NCBI GenBank assembly: GCA_045541355.1
Contig: JAZQIW010000053.1
Location: 1-64,000, forward strand
DNA: 64,000 nucleotides
Direction of reading: 5' to 3'
Source of the DNA: UMGS1387 sp045541355
GTDB lineage: Bacteria > Bacillota > Clostridia > Oscillospirales > CAG-382
The notes under the pieces are model-generated. The model was not told where the DNA came from, did no database searches, and saw only the letters and a list, made by a program, of their open reading frames with translations. Each line of letters starts with the position of its first letter. Within the stretch, counting starts at the first letter, position 1. Made by a program: the position numbers and the translations under genes. Positions 8,290 through 17,441 of the stretch are shown here, one piece after another.

Positions 8290-8523
8290 TCAATTAAACA
8301 ACAATCTTACCAGAGGAACCATTCGAAAACAGCACTTTATAATACGGCGCTTCCACACTCTTCGATTAGAGCCTCTGTTTCTGTTATACTCCATTTTATA
8401 ATACTTAATATGCTTGACATTGGGTATAAAAATTTCCGGAATATAAAACAGAAAAAACCACAAAAGCAATACGGGAATTCCTATAATAAGTGCCAACATT
8501 TTAAGTTCGCCCAAGGCATCCAT
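8290..8523 (-). CDS. Small predicted membrane protein
   Basis: This 77-residue frame starts MDALGELKM, has one strongly hydrophobic helix (about residues 8-28) and a very basic tail rich in Arg and Lys. I find no family match by eye. A near-consensus promoter stands upstream, GGAAG precedes the ATG at 8523, and it ends beside a terminator, so it is likely real despite its size. An in-frame TTG at 8541 is an alternative start. Function is unknown; the single helix plus cationic tail suggests a membrane-attached small protein. Confidence 0.5.
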   Translation of the reverse strand: MDALGELKMLALIIGIPVLLLWFFLFYIPEIFIPNVKHIKYYKMEYNRNRGSNRRVWKRRIIKCCFRMVPLVRLLFN

Positions 8524-8565
8524 ACTTACACTTCCGTTCAAACACTGTATTTATTTTTCAAATTC

Positions 8566-8594
8566 ATAGTATCACATATTATATAGACTGTCAA
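8566..8594 (-). promoter_or_regulatory. Promoter of the small membrane ORF
   Basis: On the minus strand TTGACA, 17 nt, TACTAT with an extended TGA before the -10 box. It points only at the small frame below it and lies downstream of ddl. Confidence 0.75.
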
Positions 8595-8655
8595 CATTTT
8601 TTTCTTTGTTTTCATCAAACACAAAACATTGACAAATTACCTGCATAAATACAAA

Positions 8656-9873
8656 CTATGACTTTGTACCTCTGGAAAGCTTAATTCCCTGCAGAATATT
8701 TGTGTCAAACGAGAAATTAAGTTCATTCTGTTCTCTCTCACGCTTGAAAGCAAGCTTTACAAGCTCATCGAGAAGCTCAGCAAAGCTCTTACCGCTTGCT
8801 TCCCAAAGATAGAAGGAAAGTGAACCGGGAATTGTGTTGAGTTCATTGACATAAAGCTCCTCGGTAACTGTATTATATAGAAAATCAACCCTTGTTACAC
8901 CCGAACAGCCAAGTCCCTGAAATGCCGCTTTTGCATAATATCGAACCTTTTCTTCAAGCTCTTTTGAAATCTCAGCAGGAAGCTTTCTTTTAAGATCAGC
9001 CATACCGCTGCTGCCTTTACTGCCGCAGGACTTTGCGCCGAGCTTCGAATCCTTACTTCCGCCGCTTAAATACTTATCAGAATAGCTGAGTATTTCATCG
9101 CTGCCGACAGGCTCTTCACAGACGGAGGTTTCTGCATCATATATATCTCCGAGAACTGCACAGTTAATCTCCTTGAGATTCTCAACTGCGTTTTCAATCA
9201 GCACAATGTTTGCAAATCCAAATGCATAGTCAAGCGCCCTCTCAAGGTCCTCCCTGTGCTTTGCCTTTTTTATACCGACACTTGAGCCGAGATTTACGGG
9301 CTTTACGATTACAGGATACTTTGTCTTTCCTTCAATAAGGTCAAGAACCTTGTCAGAATCAACAGAAAACTGCTTTGAATTTACCGTAATACAGTCAAGA
9401 ACGGGAATTCCTTTAGCTTTCATAATAAGCTTACTTGCTTCTTTGTCCATACAAACAGCACTTGCAAACACATCACATCCTGCATAAGGAATGCCGATGG
9501 CATGAAGAAAACCCTGAAGTGTACCGTCTTCAACGTTTGTTCCGTGAACTACGGGAAAGGCGACCTCGATTGTATCAATGATATTATTTCCAAACTTTTT
9601 GGCGGGATATCTGACAAGACTGAAGGAATTGCCGTCTTTAATCAGGTTTACTCTTACACCGGTTTCAAGCAATTTCTTAATGTCCTTATAGGCATCAATT
9701 TCACCGATAGAGCCGCCTGTATACATTTCGCCGTTCTTAGTAATATAAATGGGTACAGGCTCATACTTTTCTGTATCAAAAGCATAAACAGCCTGGAGTC
9801 CCGATATAACGGAAACTTCGTGTTCAACGCTCTTGCCGCCAAAAAATACGCCAACCTTAATTCTGTCTGACAT
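8656..9873 (-). CDS. ddl: D-alanine--D-alanine ligase
   Basis: This 405-residue ATP-grasp enzyme joins two D-Ala for the peptidoglycan stem. The N-terminal GGKSVEHEVSVISG is near residue 13, PVVHGTNVEDGTLQGFL near residue 88, the ATP-grasp lysine segment PVIVKPVNLGSSVG near residue 190, and the Mg-binding VDFLYN and NELNTIPG near residues 335-360. The omega loop reads SYSDKY, a tyrosine type consistent with D-Ala-D-Ala rather than D-Ala-D-Lac synthesis. A Ser/Gly/Lys-rich insert at about residues 270-290 makes it longer than E. coli Ddl; such inserts occur in Clostridia. It is the last gene of a cluster with a MurF-like gene, the next enzyme of the pathway. Confidence 0.96.
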   Translation of the reverse strand: MSDRIKVGVFFGGKSVEHEVSVISGLQAVYAFDTEKYEPVPIYITKNGEMYTGGSIGEIDAYKDIKKLLETGVRVNLIKDGNSFSLVRYPAKKFGNNIIDTIEVAFPVVHGTNVEDGTLQGFLHAIGIPYAGCDVFASAVCMDKEASKLIMKAKGIPVLDCITVNSKQFSVDSDKVLDLIEGKTKYPVIVKPVNLGSSVGIKKAKHREDLERALDYAFGFANIVLIENAVENLKEINCAVLGDIYDAETSVCEEPVGSDEILSYSDKYLSGGSKDSKLGAKSCGSKGSSGMADLKRKLPAEISKELEEKVRYYAKAAFQGLGCSGVTRVDFLYNTVTEELYVNELNTIPGSLSFYLWEASGKSFAELLDELVKLAFKREREQNELNFSFDTNILQGIKLSRGTKS

Positions 9874-9923
9874 ATGTACTACTCCCTTTTGTTAGTTGTT
9901 GCTGTTGACCGATTTACATAAGA

Positions 9924-11459
9924 TTAATAATTATCCGGAAGGTCGTTTTCAAGAAGCACAAACTTCTTTTTATCCGACTGTAATAATCTTGAATATTCGA
10001 CGGCATCCTCGACTCTGTCGAAGCGAAGAAGCTTTTCTTTATCAAAATCTGTTGAACTTGCTCCGTCAAAGACGTCATCTGCAATTCTTCCGCCGACAAG
10101 AAAAATATAATCGCATACCTTTGTGCAGTTAATTCCGAATTCCCTGTTTAACTCAGACTGCTTTTCGCCAAGCTCAATCATACCCGGCGTCACAATGATT
10201 TTTGTTCCGTCAAAGGAGCCGAGCACTTCAAGCGCCGCTTTTGTTCCGCTTGGATTTGCATTAAACGCATCGTCAATAATGGTAATATTTCCTCCATCAA
10301 TCATCTGCAATCTGTGCGGAACGCTTTCAAGTCGCTTTACGGCAAGCACAATATCTGAAAGCTCAACTCCCAAATCTATGGCGATTGCAATACATCCCGC
10401 AAGATTCTGAACATTATGTGTGCCGAGCAGCTTTGTTGAAAAATGGGTTGTTTCTCCTTTATATGTAATATCAAAATCCGTTCCTTTTTCGGAAAGCGAT
10501 ATGTTGTTTGCACGACAAGTGCATGAGCTATGCACACATCCGTAAGAAACCACATTCTTACTGCTGTTTACACTTCTTATAAGCTCGCTGTCATAATTCA
10601 AATAAATTTTGCCGTCCGAAGGAATTGCATCATTAAGCTCAAACTTCGTCTTTACAACATTTTCAATGTTTTTAAAGCTCTCAAGGTGCTGAGGACCTAC
10701 CGATGTAATAATTCCAATTTGCGGATGTACTATATCGCAGAGCTCTTTAATATCCCCGACATTCTTTGCTCCCATTTCACAAACAAATATTTCATGTGAG
10801 TTTTTAAGATGCTCCCTTACTGTTCTTACAACGCCCATCGGAGTATTATAGCTTGCAGGAGTCATGAGAACATTATACTTTGTTGACAGAAGCTTTGTGA
10901 GAAAATACTTACAGCTTGTTTTGCCGTAGCTGCCCGTAATTCCGATTACAGTCAGTTTTTTACGTGAAGCGAGTATTCTTTTTGCATCCTTGATAAAGCC
11001 ATTTTTTATTCCCCTCTCGACAGGCGAATTTATAATATCGGAAAGAAGCACCAGGAAGTTTACAAGAACAAGACCAAGTGCCGAAACAAAATGGCAATAC
11101 TCAACAAGATTAGACAAAGCAACAAGAGCCGAATATATGACAATCAATGTTAATAGAAGTCTTTTAATTCTTGCCGTATAAACAAGCGGCTTTTTTGCGG
11201 CACGAGGTAAAAACATGAGAATTGAAAGAATGTTAAATATGACAGCTATTGTCTTTGTTATATCATTTGCAAAAATCATAAGAACAAAGGCAACAAATGC
11301 AAATGTCATTTTTGCAGAGATTGAGCCAAGTATATCATTATGCCAACGCATATGCCCGTCACGATGATAACCGTTAAGCTGAAACATATGTACAAAGTAT
11401 ATTGCGGCAAAGGCAAACGCTGCGGCCGCACTTAAATGATATAAAATTGTTATAATCAT
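9924..11459 (-). CDS. Membrane-anchored MurF-like Mur ligase
   Basis: MurF adds D-Ala-D-Ala to the UDP-MurNAc-tripeptide. This 511-residue protein has the Mur ligase ATP loop GITGSYGKTSC at residues 173-183, the central TSVGPQHLESF, the MurF-type DAFNANPSGTKAAL, and a C-terminal domain with VTPGMIELGEKQSELN. In place of the usual soluble UDP-MurNAc-binding N-terminal domain, residues 1-150 form about five membrane helices. It sits between an alpha/beta hydrolase (12 nt upstream) and ddl (50 nt downstream), which supports a role in the D-Ala-D-Ala step. Another Mur-family amide ligase role is possible, and a conventional murF could exist elsewhere. Confidence 0.88.
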   Translation of the reverse strand: MIITILYHLSAAAAFAFAAIYFVHMFQLNGYHRDGHMRWHNDILGSISAKMTFAFVAFVLMIFANDITKTIAVIFNILSILMFLPRAAKKPLVYTARIKRLLLTLIVIYSALVALSNLVEYCHFVSALGLVLVNFLVLLSDIINSPVERGIKNGFIKDAKRILASRKKLTVIGITGSYGKTSCKYFLTKLLSTKYNVLMTPASYNTPMGVVRTVREHLKNSHEIFVCEMGAKNVGDIKELCDIVHPQIGIITSVGPQHLESFKNIENVVKTKFELNDAIPSDGKIYLNYDSELIRSVNSSKNVVSYGCVHSSCTCRANNISLSEKGTDFDITYKGETTHFSTKLLGTHNVQNLAGCIAIAIDLGVELSDIVLAVKRLESVPHRLQMIDGGNITIIDDAFNANPSGTKAALEVLGSFDGTKIIVTPGMIELGEKQSELNREFGINCTKVCDYIFLVGGRIADDVFDGASSTDFDKEKLLRFDRVEDAVEYSRLLQSDKKKFVLLENDLPDNY

Positions 11460-11471
11460 ACAAGTCTCCGT

Positions 11472-12248
11472 TTATTTTATATTAAAAAAGGATTTAAGAA
11501 CATTTGATGTGAGAACAGGCGCTTCGGCAAAGGAAAAATGTCCTGCTCCGGGCACTGTCACAAGGCCGCAATCGGAAATTCCTTTTTCAAGCACCTTTGC
11601 ACAGGAAATGGGCGTATCCGTATCATTTTCACCCCAAATAAGAAGCGTTGAGTTTTTAATAAGTGAAAGCTTTTCCGTATAGTCACATGTAAGAACCTTC
11701 ACCATACTCTGACGCATAATATCAGAGGCGGCGGCATAATCAGCCGATCCAAATTTCGTTTTAAGCTTGCCGAGTGCATCCGGAAACGCTCTTTTAACGG
11801 GAGGCAAGGTTACTATGCCTTTAAGAATTTTGTAGGTTTTAATTCGGATTCTTTTTGACAGCTTCTTTCTTACGGGAATACCCGCAGAGTCTATAAGAAC
11901 AATTTTACCTATATCAAAGCCATAGGAATTGCTGCATGCAAGTTCAAGCGCTGTTCTTCCTCCATGGGAGTGTCCAATTAAATGTACTTTTGTGATGCCC
12001 AATTCCTTAAGGAGAGCTGCACAAAACGCGGCATAATCCGATATATCATAAGCAAAAGAGGGTTCGGATGTTTTTCCGAAACCGGGAAGATCCGGCGCAA
12101 TAACCCTGTAATCGGAAATAAGCGGATTAATAACAGTTCTGTATATATCAGCTCTTGCTCCCCAGCCGTGGAGTAAGAGTATCGCTTCACCGCTTCCTTC
12201 GTCTATTAAATTTACATCAAGTATATCGCATTTATATTCTATTCTCAA
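11472..12248 (-). CDS. Alpha/beta-hydrolase fold protein
   Basis: This 258-residue hydrolase has the oxyanion region LLLHGWGARAD near residue 25, the nucleophile elbow LIGHSHGGRTAL near residue 97, the acid segment LLIWGENDTDTP near residue 205 and the catalytic histidine in VPGAGHFSF near residue 240. No signal peptide is seen, so it is cytoplasmic. The substrate is unknown; esterases, lipases and C-C bond hydrolases share this pattern. It heads the cluster with the MurF-like gene and ddl and is served by a consensus promoter. Confidence 0.9.
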   Translation of the reverse strand: MRIEYKCDILDVNLIDEGSGEAILLLHGWGARADIYRTVINPLISDYRVIAPDLPGFGKTSEPSFAYDISDYAAFCAALLKELGITKVHLIGHSHGGRTALELACSNSYGFDIGKIVLIDSAGIPVRKKLSKRIRIKTYKILKGIVTLPPVKRAFPDALGKLKTKFGSADYAAASDIMRQSMVKVLTCDYTEKLSLIKNSTLLIWGENDTDTPISCAKVLEKGISDCGLVTVPGAGHFSFAEAPVLTSNVLKSFFNIK

Positions 12249-12282
12249 GCCTGTTTCCTCACTATAATTACTATATTATATT

Positions 12283-12311
12283 ATTATATGTCTATTTCGA
12301 GTCTTTGTCAA
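12283..12311 (-). promoter_or_regulatory. Promoter of the hydrolase-MurF-ddl operon
   Basis: On the minus strand TTGACA and TATAAT, both perfect consensus, are 17 nt apart. This should be a strong constitutive sigma-A promoter for the cell-wall operon. Confidence 0.88.
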
Positions 12312-12431
12312 TAAGACAAGCAAAACTTTATAAATTCATATAATTAACATTAAATTAAGAGAATAATCATATTAAAATTGTATAATTGAATTTAAAGATA
12401 AATGCAATTCCAAGGAAGGAAAACAAAAACC

Positions 12432-13082
12432 ATGAAATACGAAACCATTCTCTTTGACCTTGACGGAACACTTACAGACCCCGCGCTCGGAATAACAAGC
12501 GGCGTTGCATATGCGCTTGACGCCTTTGGCAACAAATACGAATCGCTAAAGTCTCTGGAGGAATTTATTGGTCCTCCCCTCAGAGAACACTTTATGGAAT
12601 ATTGCTCAGTAAGCCGTGAAACAGCAGAGGAATATGTTAAAAAGTACCGAGAATATTACTCGGTAACGGGACTTTATGAAAACAAGGTGTATCCGGGCAT
12701 TGAAAATATGCTGAAAGCCTTAAAAAACAATGGTAAGAAAGTAGTACTTGCGACGTCGAAGCCGGAAAAATTTGCAAAAATTATTCTTGACCATTTTAAG
12801 CTTTCGGAATACTTTGATTTTATAGCAGGCGCTCTTATGAGTAACACACGTACAAAAAAGGACGAGGTCATTGCCTACGCCCTTGAAAACATCGGTGGTG
12901 TGGATATAGAAAGTACAATTATGGTTGGTGACAGAATGCACGACGTTGAGGGGGCTGCCAAATTCGGAATCAGCACAATCGGCGTTACATACGGTTACGG
13001 CTCACAAAAGGAGCTTACAGACAGCGGTGCTGCATATGTAGTCGATACCGTCGAACAGCTTACCGAATTATTACTCAAATAA
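12432..13082 (+). CDS. HAD hydrolase, phosphoglycolate phosphatase family
   Basis: This 216-residue protein begins MKYETILFDLDGTLTDP, which contains HAD motif I. Motif II VVLATSKPEKF is near residue 108 and motif IV TIMVGDRMHDVEGA near residue 165, with a helical cap between. The sequence after motif I, ALGITSGVAYAL, is typical of the Gph/PpaX type. I chose the ATG at 12432 because AAGGAAGG lies upstream; an earlier ATG at 12402 precedes that ribosome site. A TATAAT box stands at 12381-12386 without a clear -35. It converges on the next gene with only one base between the stops. Confidence 0.9.
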   Translation: MKYETILFDLDGTLTDPALGITSGVAYALDAFGNKYESLKSLEEFIGPPLREHFMEYCSVSRETAEEYVKKYREYYSVTGLYENKVYPGIENMLKALKNNGKKVVLATSKPEKFAKIILDHFKLSEYFDFIAGALMSNTRTKKDEVIAYALENIGGVDIESTIMVGDRMHDVEGAAKFGISTIGVTYGYGSQKELTDSGAAYVVDTVEQLTELLLK

Positions 13083-13083
13083 C

Positions 13084-13614
13084 TTACATTCTCACAATTG
13101 TATAATAATGACCGGTAAAATTAAGAAACTTATTCAAGATATCATCCGTCTTAAGCTTTAGACTTGTTGTATTAACGCAAGGATGACAACCGTAGAATTC
13201 ATTTTCAAGAACACGCTCGTCAAATACAAGCTGCACGTTTCTGTCTTTATCATTGACAAGTCCCAAAATGCTTGCAGACCCCGGTTTAACACCAAGAAAC
13301 TGCTTAAGATTTTCTTCGGGTGCAAAAGAAAAACGTGCCGTGCCAAGCTGCTTTGAAAGTACGTTTGATTTAAAAGGAACACTTGCAGGCATTACGAGAA
13401 GATAAAACTTTGTTTTCTGAGCATTGCACAGCAATAAATTCTTTAAATGCATTATTTCCAAAAGCTCATAGACGTTCTCAGTGCCCTCATCCTCGGGCAT
13501 TCTGTCTACCCTTTCAAACGGTATTTTGAGCTCTTCAAGAACATCATAAATTCTCTCTTCCTCGACGCATCTTTTTTCTTCGGGTCTTGTCGAAAATATC
13601 TGTCTGTTTCCCAA
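13084..13614 (-). CDS. ProX/YbaK-type aminoacyl-tRNA deacylase (PrdX-like)
   Basis: This 176-residue protein has the YbaK/ProRS-insertion fold that hydrolyses misacylated tRNA, commonly Ala-tRNA(Pro). The signatures KNLLLCNAQKTKFYLLVMP near residue 80, FAPEENLKQFLGVKPGSASILGL near residue 120, and GCHPCVNTTSLKLKT near residue 150 match the stand-alone PrdX group. The best start is a TTG at 13614, which keeps the family's N-terminal RP-EEKR segment; an ATG in another frame upstream is not in phase. A weak start suggests low expression. It has no obvious operon partner. Confidence 0.88.
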   Translation of the reverse strand: MGNRQIFSTRPEEKRCVEEERIYDVLEELKIPFERVDRMPEDEGTENVYELLEIMHLKNLLLCNAQKTKFYLLVMPASVPFKSNVLSKQLGTARFSFAPEENLKQFLGVKPGSASILGLVNDKDRNVQLVFDERVLENEFYGCHPCVNTTSLKLKTDDILNKFLNFTGHYYTIVRM

Positions 13615-13749
13615 AATTCTTCACTCATCCTTATTCATATTTCCATAATAATATATCATAGTTTTTTACATAATTCTACTGATATTCGTAAACGTTCTGT
13701 GTTATTTGATATTATTATTTGTTTTTTTACTTTTTTTGTCAAAAAACTA

Positions 13750-13778
13750 TTGAAAGAAATTCTATTTAATGATATAAT
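13750..13778 (+). promoter_or_regulatory. rnf operon promoter
   Basis: TTGAAA, 17 nt, TATAAT, with an extended TGA in front of the -10 box. Transcription would begin near 13785, about 48 nt before the rnfC start. Confidence 0.75.
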
Positions 13779-13832
13779 TAATTAATTTTACAGAAAATCA
13801 ATATATTGTCAAATCTTTAACGAAAGGATGAT

Positions 13833-15182
13833 ATGATGTTAAAGACTTTTTTGGGCGGCCTGCATATGCCGGACAATAAAAACACAAAGAATATACCAAT
13901 TAAGGTTTTTCCAGCTCCTGCTAAGGTTGCAATACCCATGCAGCAGCATATCGGTGCCCCCGCCCAGCCTCTTGTTGCAAAGGGTGACTATGTAAAAAAA
14001 GGTCAGCTTATAGGTAATTTTGAAAGCGGTCTTTCCTGCCCCATTCATGCATCAATTTCAGGTACCGTTTCAGATATTGAAATGCGCAACTCTTATACAG
14101 GTCAAGGCAAAACAGCGCACATAATCATTGAAAACGATTTTACAGATACGGTCAGCGAGGATATTGAGCCTTTTAACGGCGATATCTTCAAAGCATCGGC
14201 TGAAGAGATTATTGAAATTGTAAGAAAAGCAGGCGTTTGCGGTCTCGGCGGTGCATCCTTCCCCACTTATGCAAAGATTCAGTCGGCTATCGGCAAGGCA
14301 AAGGAAATCATAATAAACTGTGCGGAATGTGAGCCGTATATCACAGAAAACCACAGACTTATGCTTGAAGAGCCCGAAAGAATTATCGGCGGTGCGCGTA
14401 TTCTTATGCGTGCAACGGGTGCCGAGCACATGACAATTGCAATAGAAAACAACAAAATGGATGCCGTTGCTGTCATGAAAGAAAAGATATCAGGCTATGA
14501 CAACATCAGCGTGCAGGTGCTTAAAACAAAGTATCCTCAGGGCGATGAAAGACAGCTGATGTATGTCATCAAAGGCGTTCAGATGCCTGCAGGAAAGCTT
14601 CCCGCAGATGTTGGATGTGTAATATTCAATGCCGAAACCACAACTGCCGTGTACAATGCAGTATACACAGGCATGCCGCTGATAGATACTGTTGTAACCG
14701 TTGACGGCGATGCAGTAGAAACCCCGTCAAATTACAGAATTCCCGTCGGTACTTCCATTAAGGATGTCCTTGAGGTGTGCGGCGGCACAAAGGAAAGCCT
14801 TGCAAAGATTGTAAACGGCGGTCCCATGATGGGTGCAGCTCAGTGGGATATGGGTGCTGTTATAATGAAGAACACCTCGGCAATCCTTGCTTTGTCCGAT
14901 AAAACACAGGACAACAGAGAGGGCGACTGTATCCACTGCGGAAAATGTGTCGGTGTCTGTCCAATGCACCTCATGCCCAACTATTTGAGTGCCTTCTCTA
15001 AGCTTTCCGACAAGCAGATGGCAGAAGAATTCGGTATTCTTTCATGTGTCGAATGCGGATGTTGTACATACATTTGCCCCGGAAATGTTCCGATTGTCCA
15101 ATATATCAGAACTACAAAGGCAGAAATCTTAGCAGAAAAAAGAAAAAAAGCAGCCAAAGAAAGTGAGGCAAAGTCAAAATAA
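13833..15182 (+). CDS. rnfC: Rnf electron transport complex subunit C
   Basis: RnfC is the NADH/flavin-binding peripheral subunit of the ferredoxin:NAD oxidoreductase, which couples electron flow to Na+ or H+ export. This 449-residue protein has the biotinyl-like N-terminal barrel (residues 20-100), a Complex I NuoF-like core with GGASFPTYAKI near residue 136, and two 4Fe-4S motifs, CIHCGKCVGVCP and CVECGCCTYICP, near residues 368 and 408. AAAGGA precedes tandem ATG codons. Its stop overlaps the rnfD start (TAATG). Confidence 0.98.
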   Translation: MMLKTFLGGLHMPDNKNTKNIPIKVFPAPAKVAIPMQQHIGAPAQPLVAKGDYVKKGQLIGNFESGLSCPIHASISGTVSDIEMRNSYTGQGKTAHIIIENDFTDTVSEDIEPFNGDIFKASAEEIIEIVRKAGVCGLGGASFPTYAKIQSAIGKAKEIIINCAECEPYITENHRLMLEEPERIIGGARILMRATGAEHMTIAIENNKMDAVAVMKEKISGYDNISVQVLKTKYPQGDERQLMYVIKGVQMPAGKLPADVGCVIFNAETTTAVYNAVYTGMPLIDTVVTVDGDAVETPSNYRIPVGTSIKDVLEVCGGTKESLAKIVNGGPMMGAAQWDMGAVIMKNTSAILALSDKTQDNREGDCIHCGKCVGVCPMHLMPNYLSAFSKLSDKQMAEEFGILSCVECGCCTYICPGNVPIVQYIRTTKAEILAEKRKKAAKESEAKSK

Positions 15183-16186
15183 TGAACAATCAGACTACTA
15201 ACAAATTCTTAACAATGACAGCCTCCCCCCATATCAAGAGTCCAATCAAAACACGCAACATAATGGGAGACGTTATTCTTGCTCTAATGCCTGCTCTCGT
15301 ATGGAGTATATACATCTTCGGCTTCAGAGCATTGACGGTGACACTTGTCAGTGTAATTTCATGTGTTGCATTCGAATATCTGTACAGGAAGCTTATGAAA
15401 AAAAGCAACACCGTCGGTGATTTATCGGCAGTTGTTACGGGCATACTCCTTGCATATTCTCTTCCTGTATCGGTTCCCCTGTGGCTCCCCGCAGTCGGCG
15501 GCTTCTTTGCAATAGTTATTGTAAAGCAGCTTTACGGCGGAATTGGAAAAAACATAGTAAACCCCGCGCTTGCGGCCCGTGTTTTTCTTTTCATTGCCTA
15601 TCCGTCTGAGCTTACAACCTTTACAGTACCCGGTGCAAAGCTCTCACCCTTCAAGATTAGCGTTGCAGCGGAAATTACACCTGATATAACCGCAGGAGCA
15701 ACACCGCTTGTAAATCTGAAAAACGGTGTTATGACAGGAACCGATTCCGTTTCCGTACTTATCGGAAATATGCCCGGTACCATAGGCGAAATATCTGCAA
15801 CACTTCTTATTCTTACAGGCGTCTATCTTATCATTCGAAAGGTAATCACCTGGCACATTCCCGTAACATTTATTGCGACTGTTGCTGCCCTATCCTTTAT
15901 CTTCCCCGTCGGTGAATTCAGCCGCGTTGATTTTATGCTTTACGAGCTTTTATCCGGCGGTCTCATGCTCGGTGCCTTCTTTATGGCAACCGACTATGTT
16001 ACAAGTCCTGTTACAAAAAAAGGACGAATCATATTCGGCATAGGATGCGGTCTTTTAACAATGTTTATAAGATATTTCGGCGGATATCCCGAGGGTGTTT
16101 CTTTTGCAATACTTATTATGAATCTCTTTGTGTGGTATCTTGATAAGGGTACCAAGCCCGTAAGCTTCGGAGGTGCTAAGAAATAA
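15182..16186 (+). CDS. rnfD: Rnf electron transport complex subunit D
   Basis: This is a 334-residue integral membrane subunit with about nine or ten helices, homologous to NqrB. The covalent flavin attachment motif is visible as AGATPL near residue 178, where the threonine normally carries FMN through a phosphoester. The MKKSNTVGDLSAVVTGILLAYSLP segment is typical of the family; it spans about residues 72-95. Start and stop overlap neighbours by one base, so it is tightly coupled to rnfC and rnfG. Confidence 0.98.
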   Translation: MNNQTTNKFLTMTASPHIKSPIKTRNIMGDVILALMPALVWSIYIFGFRALTVTLVSVISCVAFEYLYRKLMKKSNTVGDLSAVVTGILLAYSLPVSVPLWLPAVGGFFAIVIVKQLYGGIGKNIVNPALAARVFLFIAYPSELTTFTVPGAKLSPFKISVAAEITPDITAGATPLVNLKNGVMTGTDSVSVLIGNMPGTIGEISATLLILTGVYLIIRKVITWHIPVTFIATVAALSFIFPVGEFSRVDFMLYELLSGGLMLGAFFMATDYVTSPVTKKGRIIFGIGCGLLTMFIRYFGGYPEGVSFAILIMNLFVWYLDKGTKPVSFGGAKK

Positions 16187-16818
16187 TGAAACAGAATAAT
16201 GTAAAATATATAGTTTCTATTTCCTTGAAGCTTCTTGTGATATGCTCAATAGTTGCAGCCATAGTTGCCTTTGTAAACGACATAACAAAGGAAAGAATTG
16301 CACTTAACGAAATGATGACAACGGCACAAGCTCTGACGGGAATCTATTCTTCAGACTTTGACGGTCATGCATTTGTTGTTGAAAATGAAGAGTATGTTGT
16401 TAAGGACAATGACGGAAATACGGTTGCAAAATGCTTACAGGTTGACAGCAAATATATAACTGTTGATGACGTAACGGCAGTTTATGTGCTTAACGATGCG
16501 GACAATAATGCTCTTGGCTACTGTGTATCTATTCAGCCGATGGGCTTTAAAGACGTAATCAAGATGCTTGTTGCGGTAACACCGGATCTTAAAATCAAGG
16601 GTGTTGAGATTGTTTCCATGTCAGAAACAAGCGGTATCGGAACAAAGGCAAAAGAACCTGCTTTCCTTGAAAAGTTTATGGGACTCGGTGCTGAACAGGC
16701 ACGGGAGGTAGATATAATTTCAGGTGCTACAAAAACAACAAAGCCTGTTATATCTGCTGTTGCAGCAAGTATTGACCAGGTTGCAAAATATATCTCTACT
16801 TCGGGAGGTGCGAACTGA
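16186..16818 (+). CDS. rnfG: Rnf electron transport complex subunit G
   Basis: This 210-residue subunit has one N-terminal membrane helix (residues 9-29) and an extracytoplasmic FMN-binding domain. The covalent FMN site is SGATKTTKP near residue 184, and SETSGIGTKAKEP near residue 146 belongs to the same fold. Length matches the family. It overlaps rnfD and rnfE by one base on each side, consistent with equimolar production of the complex. Confidence 0.98.
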   Translation: MKQNNVKYIVSISLKLLVICSIVAAIVAFVNDITKERIALNEMMTTAQALTGIYSSDFDGHAFVVENEEYVVKDNDGNTVAKCLQVDSKYITVDDVTAVYVLNDADNNALGYCVSIQPMGFKDVIKMLVAVTPDLKIKGVEIVSMSETSGIGTKAKEPAFLEKFMGLGAEQAREVDIISGATKTTKPVISAVAASIDQVAKYISTSGGAN

Positions 16819-17441
16819 TGAATGATAATAAGTTTTCTGTAAAACAGCATTTTTTCAGCAGTCTCTTTGATCAAAACCCCATTCTTGTTCAGCTTCTCGG
16901 AACCTGCCCCACCCTTGCCACCTCAACATCGCTTGTCAATGGCTTTGGAATGGGAATTTCGGCTACGGCTGTACTTATCCTCTCAAACCTTCTCATATCT
17001 CTTCTCAGAAAGTTTATCCCCAAGCAAGTAAGAATTGCGGCATACATAGTTATTATCTCGGGCTTTGTAACAGCCGTTGAGCTTCTTATCAAGGCATTTG
17101 TACCAAGCCTTGACAAATCTCTCGGTCTGTTTATACCCTTGATTGTTGTTAACTGTATTATTCTTGCAAGAGCTGAGGCATTTGCATCGAAAAATAATCC
17201 TGTTGCTTCTATGCTCGACGGTTTATTCATGGGCATAGGCTTCACATTTGCTCTCAGCATTCTCGGTTTTGTAAGAGAGCTTCTCGGCTCAGGAACGGTG
17301 CTTGGATTTGCAATTCCGGGCTTTAAACCCATCCTTTTCTTCGTGCTTCCTGCCGGTGCTTTCCTTACTCTCGGTTGTCTTATTGCAGCGGTCAACTGGA
17401 TTCTCACCTTATCAAAAGACAGAAAGGGAGGTAAAAAGTAA
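16818..17441 (+). CDS. rnfE: Rnf electron transport complex subunit E
   Basis: This 207-residue membrane protein has six helices. The early segment LVQLLGTCPTLATSTS carries the conserved cysteine, and the second half has VNCIILARAEAFA, the matching pair that holds the intramembrane 2Fe-2S centre with RnfA. It is homologous to NqrD. Translation is coupled to rnfG upstream and rnfA downstream by one-base overlaps. Confidence 0.98.
   Translation: MNDNKFSVKQHFFSSLFDQNPILVQLLGTCPTLATSTSLVNGFGMGISATAVLILSNLLISLLRKFIPKQVRIAAYIVIISGFVTAVELLIKAFVPSLDKSLGLFIPLIVVNCIILARAEAFASKNNPVASMLDGLFMGIGFTFALSILGFVRELLGSGTVLGFAIPGFKPILFFVLPAGAFLTLGCLIAAVNWILTLSKDRKGGKK

Noticed and set aside
8656..9873. Vancomycin-type D-Ala-D-Lac or D-Ser ligase
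   Set aside because: The omega loop is of the tyrosine type seen in ordinary ligases and no vanH, vanX or vanT gene is nearby.
13560..13640. Possible frameshift at the A-rich run near the ProX start
   Set aside because: An ATG in another frame upstream gives a different N-terminus, but the TTG-started frame keeps the family's conserved RP-EEKR and VEEERIYDVLEEL segments, so no shift is needed.
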